NCBI RefSeq assembly: GCF_936928535.1 | Contig: NZ_CAKZHY010000173.1 | Coordinates: forward strand, 1 to 64,000 | From: an uncultured Bradyrhizobium sp. | GTDB lineage: Bacteria > Pseudomonadota > Alphaproteobacteria > Rhizobiales > Xanthobacteraceae | Direction of reading: 5' to 3' | DNA: 64,000 bases | In this document: piece by piece, positions 62,336-64,000 of the stretch | Layout: each line of letters begins with the position of its first letter | How positions within the stretch are numbered: the stretch's first letter is position 1 | Translations under genes and position numbers: made by a program | Notes under the pieces: generated by a model | Database searches by the model: none | What the model saw: the letters and a program-made list of their open reading frames with translations, nothing else | Told to the model about the DNA's origin: nothing

Positions 62336-62364
62336 GATATAAACTCGATCTCAGGATCGGGATC

Positions 62365-62401
62365 ATGTCCGGCCACTCTTGACACCAGAGTGGCCGGACA
62401 T
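62365..62401 (+). terminator. Hairpin between receptor and permease genes
   Basis: Perfect 15-base arms ATGTCCGGCCACTCT and AGAGTGGCCGGACAT with a 7-base loop, immediately after the receptor gene. Few U follow, so it may attenuate or protect the receptor mRNA; such hairpins let the receptor be made in excess over the permeases. Confidence 0.7.
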
Positions 62402-62464
62402 TTGCATAGGCGCCCAGACCTTCTTTCGAGCCAATTTTGATTGGCGCGTTCGCGCGGGGGACAC

Positions 62465-63196
62465 GTGAACTACCATTGGAACTGGGGAATCTTTTTCCAG
62501 CCGAACCCGATGGGGACCGGCACCTATCTCGACATGTTGCTGTCGGGACTGGTGCTGACCCTTGAAACCGGGATGCTGGCCTGGATCATCGCGCTCATCA
62601 CCGGTACGGTCGTCGGCGTGATGCGCACGTTGCCGTCGAAGGGCGCGAACTGGTTCGGCTTCTGCTATGTCGAGTTCTTCCGGAACATGCCGCTGCTCGT
62701 GCAGCTGTTCCTGTGGTTCTTCGTGCTGCCGGAACTGCTGCCGAAATCCGCCGGCCTGTGGTTGAAGCAATTGCCGAACGCGCCGTTCTGGACGGCGGCG
62801 ATCGGCATCGGCTTCTTCATGTCGGCGCGCGTTGCAGTGCAATTGCAAGCGGGCATCGGCTCGCTGCCGCGCGGGCAGAAGATGGCCGCGACCGCGCTCG
62901 GCCTGACCACGGCGCAGGGCTATCGCTACGTGCTGCTGCCGATGGCGTTCCGCATCATCCTGCCGCCGCTGACCTCGGAATTCCTCAACACCATCAAGAA
63001 CACCGCGGTCGCCATCACCATCGGCCTGCTCGAGCTGACCGGACAGGCGCGCTCGATGCAGGAATTCTCGTTCCAGGTGTTCGAGGCCTTCACCGCCGCG
63101 ACGCTGCTCTACCTCCTCGTCAACGCCGTCGTCGTGACCGCCATGCGCTTCCTCGAGCGTTACGTCGCGATCCCCGGCTACATCACGGGGAAATAG
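62465..63196 (+). CDS. gltJ: Glutamate/aspartate-type ABC transporter permease
   Basis: A 243-residue inner-membrane permease of the polar amino-acid family. It starts VNYHWNWGIFFQPN, matching GltJ, with a GTG at 62465 behind GGGGGAC. It has several membrane helices, the EFFRNMPLLVQLFLWFF segment, and the EAA-loop region ATALGLTTAQGYRYVLLP. It pairs with the next permease. Confidence 0.92.
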   Translation: MNYHWNWGIFFQPNPMGTGTYLDMLLSGLVLTLETGMLAWIIALITGTVVGVMRTLPSKGANWFGFCYVEFFRNMPLLVQLFLWFFVLPELLPKSAGLWLKQLPNAPFWTAAIGIGFFMSARVAVQLQAGIGSLPRGQKMAATALGLTTAQGYRYVLLPMAFRIILPPLTSEFLNTIKNTAVAITIGLLELTGQARSMQEFSFQVFEAFTAATLLYLLVNAVVVTAMRFLERYVAIPGYITGK

Positions 63197-63200
63197 CGCC

Positions 63201-63893
63201 GTGTTCAGCAATTTCGATTTCGACGTCATTATCCGCGCGCTGCCGTATCTGTTCTACGAGGGCATGAGCTTCACGGTGCTGCTGACAGCGTTGTCCGCGT
63301 TCGGCGGCCTCGTCTTCGGTACGGCCATCGCCCTGATGCGGCTGTCCGGCTACAAGACGCTCGGGCGCATCGCCGGCCTCTATGTCGACTTCATGCGCTC
63401 GCTGCCGCTGGTGCTGGTGATCTTCTGGTTCTACTTCCTGGTGCCCTATATCGGGCAGTGGGTGACCGGCGCATCGCGCCCGATCAGCGTCGGCGCGTTC
63501 GCCTCCTCGCTCATCACCTTCATCATGTTCGAGGCGGCGTATTTCTCCGAGATCATGCGCGCCGGTATCCAGTCGATCTCGCGCGGGCAGCCGGCGGCCG
63601 CCAGTGCGCTCGGTCTGACCTACGCGCAGAGCATGCGCTACGTCGTGCTGCCGCAGGCCTTCCGCAACATGCTGCCGGTGCTGATCACGCAGACCATCGT
63701 GCTGTTCCAGGACACCTCGCTGGTCTACGTGCTGTCGATCACCGACTTCCTCGGCGCCGCCAGCAAGGTCGCGCAGCGTGACGGCCGTCTGGTCGAGATG
63801 TATCTGTTTGCCGCAATCGTCTACTTCACCATTTCCTGTATCGCGTCCTTCGGCGTCCGCCGTCTCCAGGCGCGCATCGCTATCCTTCGCTAG
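63201..63893 (+). CDS. gltK: Glutamate/aspartate-type ABC transporter permease
   Basis: A 230-residue permease, the GltK partner, with DFMRSLPLVLVIFWFYF, and the ASALGLTYAQSMRYVVLPQAF loop that contacts the ATPase. Start GTG 63201 lies 4 bases after the gltJ stop; the frame stays coupled. Confidence 0.92.
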   Translation: MFSNFDFDVIIRALPYLFYEGMSFTVLLTALSAFGGLVFGTAIALMRLSGYKTLGRIAGLYVDFMRSLPLVLVIFWFYFLVPYIGQWVTGASRPISVGAFASSLITFIMFEAAYFSEIMRAGIQSISRGQPAAASALGLTYAQSMRYVVLPQAFRNMLPVLITQTIVLFQDTSLVYVLSITDFLGAASKVAQRDGRLVEMYLFAAIVYFTISCIASFGVRRLQARIAILR

Positions 63894-63901
63894 GGCCCGT
63901 C

Positions 63902-64000
63902 ATGATCGAAATCAGCCACGTCGACAAATGGTACAGCCCGACCTTCCAGGTGCTGACCGATTGCACCACCAGCGTCGCCAAGGGCGAGGTGGTGGTGGTG
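63902..64000 (+). CDS. gltL: ABC transporter ATP-binding protein (start only)
   Basis: The first 33 residues of an ATPase (MIEISHVDKWYSPTFQVLT, then KGEVVVV) before the window ends. The order and start match GltL, the energy-supplying subunit of the gltIJKL transporter. Walker A would follow outside the window. Confidence 0.8.
   Translation, partial: MIEISHVDKWYSPTFQVLTDCTTSVAKGEVVVV

Noticed and set aside
1..64000. CRISPR array, prophage, transposase, toxin-antitoxin or restriction system
   Set aside because: No regularly spaced direct repeats, phage structural genes, transposase signatures or defence-type domains were found anywhere in the window.

Overview
The window reads as a piece of a GC-rich alphaproteobacterial chromosome, most likely Bradyrhizobium or a close relative. 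This is inferred from gene content: a CpdR response regulator, a small heat-shock gene behind a ROSE-type RNA thermometer, a suhB/MmgR-like small RNA, class III cyclases, many solute-binding proteins and LysR regulators, and palindromic intergenic repeats of the kind common in that genus. No phage, insertion sequence, CRISPR array or plasmid function was seen.

Layout. 0-8 kb: tail of a Pro/Ala-rich protein, two alpha/beta hydrolases, an Hsp20 with a ROSE leader, a 934-residue membrane-anchored di-haem cytochrome and a cyclase-TolB-TPR protein. 8-15.2 kb: transporters and metabolism (LysE, GFA, TauE with a divergent LysR, TctC, HisN), the suhB-like sRNA, N-formylglutamate amidohydrolase, cpdR and tRNA-Val(GAC). 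15.3-25.9 kb: small and exported proteins (one broken in a C tract), a Nudix hydrolase, a mandelate-racemase homologue, a haem-domain cyclase, a LivK-type binding protein, a pseudo-esterase and a PAS-containing chemoreceptor. 26-35.5 kb: an AraC regulator, a complete carbohydrate-type ABC operon, a sedolisin protease and a tandem DUF3606 protein with a histone-H1-like tail. 35.8-44.4 kb: a DUF4173-CreB-CreC-like operon with a divergent membrane-anchored GH3 enzyme, a LysR/peroxiredoxin-like pair and dihydropyrimidinase. 44.5-48.6 kb: a TetR regulator divergent from a four-gene PspA/YiaA/GNAT-like/membrane-protein cassette, with three matching palindromes between them. 48.8-61.3 kb: a catabolic region with two amidohydrolases and a Rieske ferredoxin, SDR, ALDH, old yellow enzyme, a variant GFA protein, a benzoylformate-decarboxylase-like enzyme, a flavin monooxygenase and an M20 peptidase. 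61.4-64 kb: a glutamate/aspartate-type ABC operon cut by the window end.

How the parts fit. Much of the window is scavenging and catabolism: at least four solute-uptake systems lie next to hydrolases and oxidoreductases that could feed products into central metabolism. A second theme is envelope and stress sensing: ROSE-Hsp20, two cyclases, CreBC with a GH3 enzyme, and the PspA-type cassette. The last of these is my best candidate for a poorly described system. Most inter-operon junctions, especially convergent ones, carry strong palindromes that probably end transcription from both sides.
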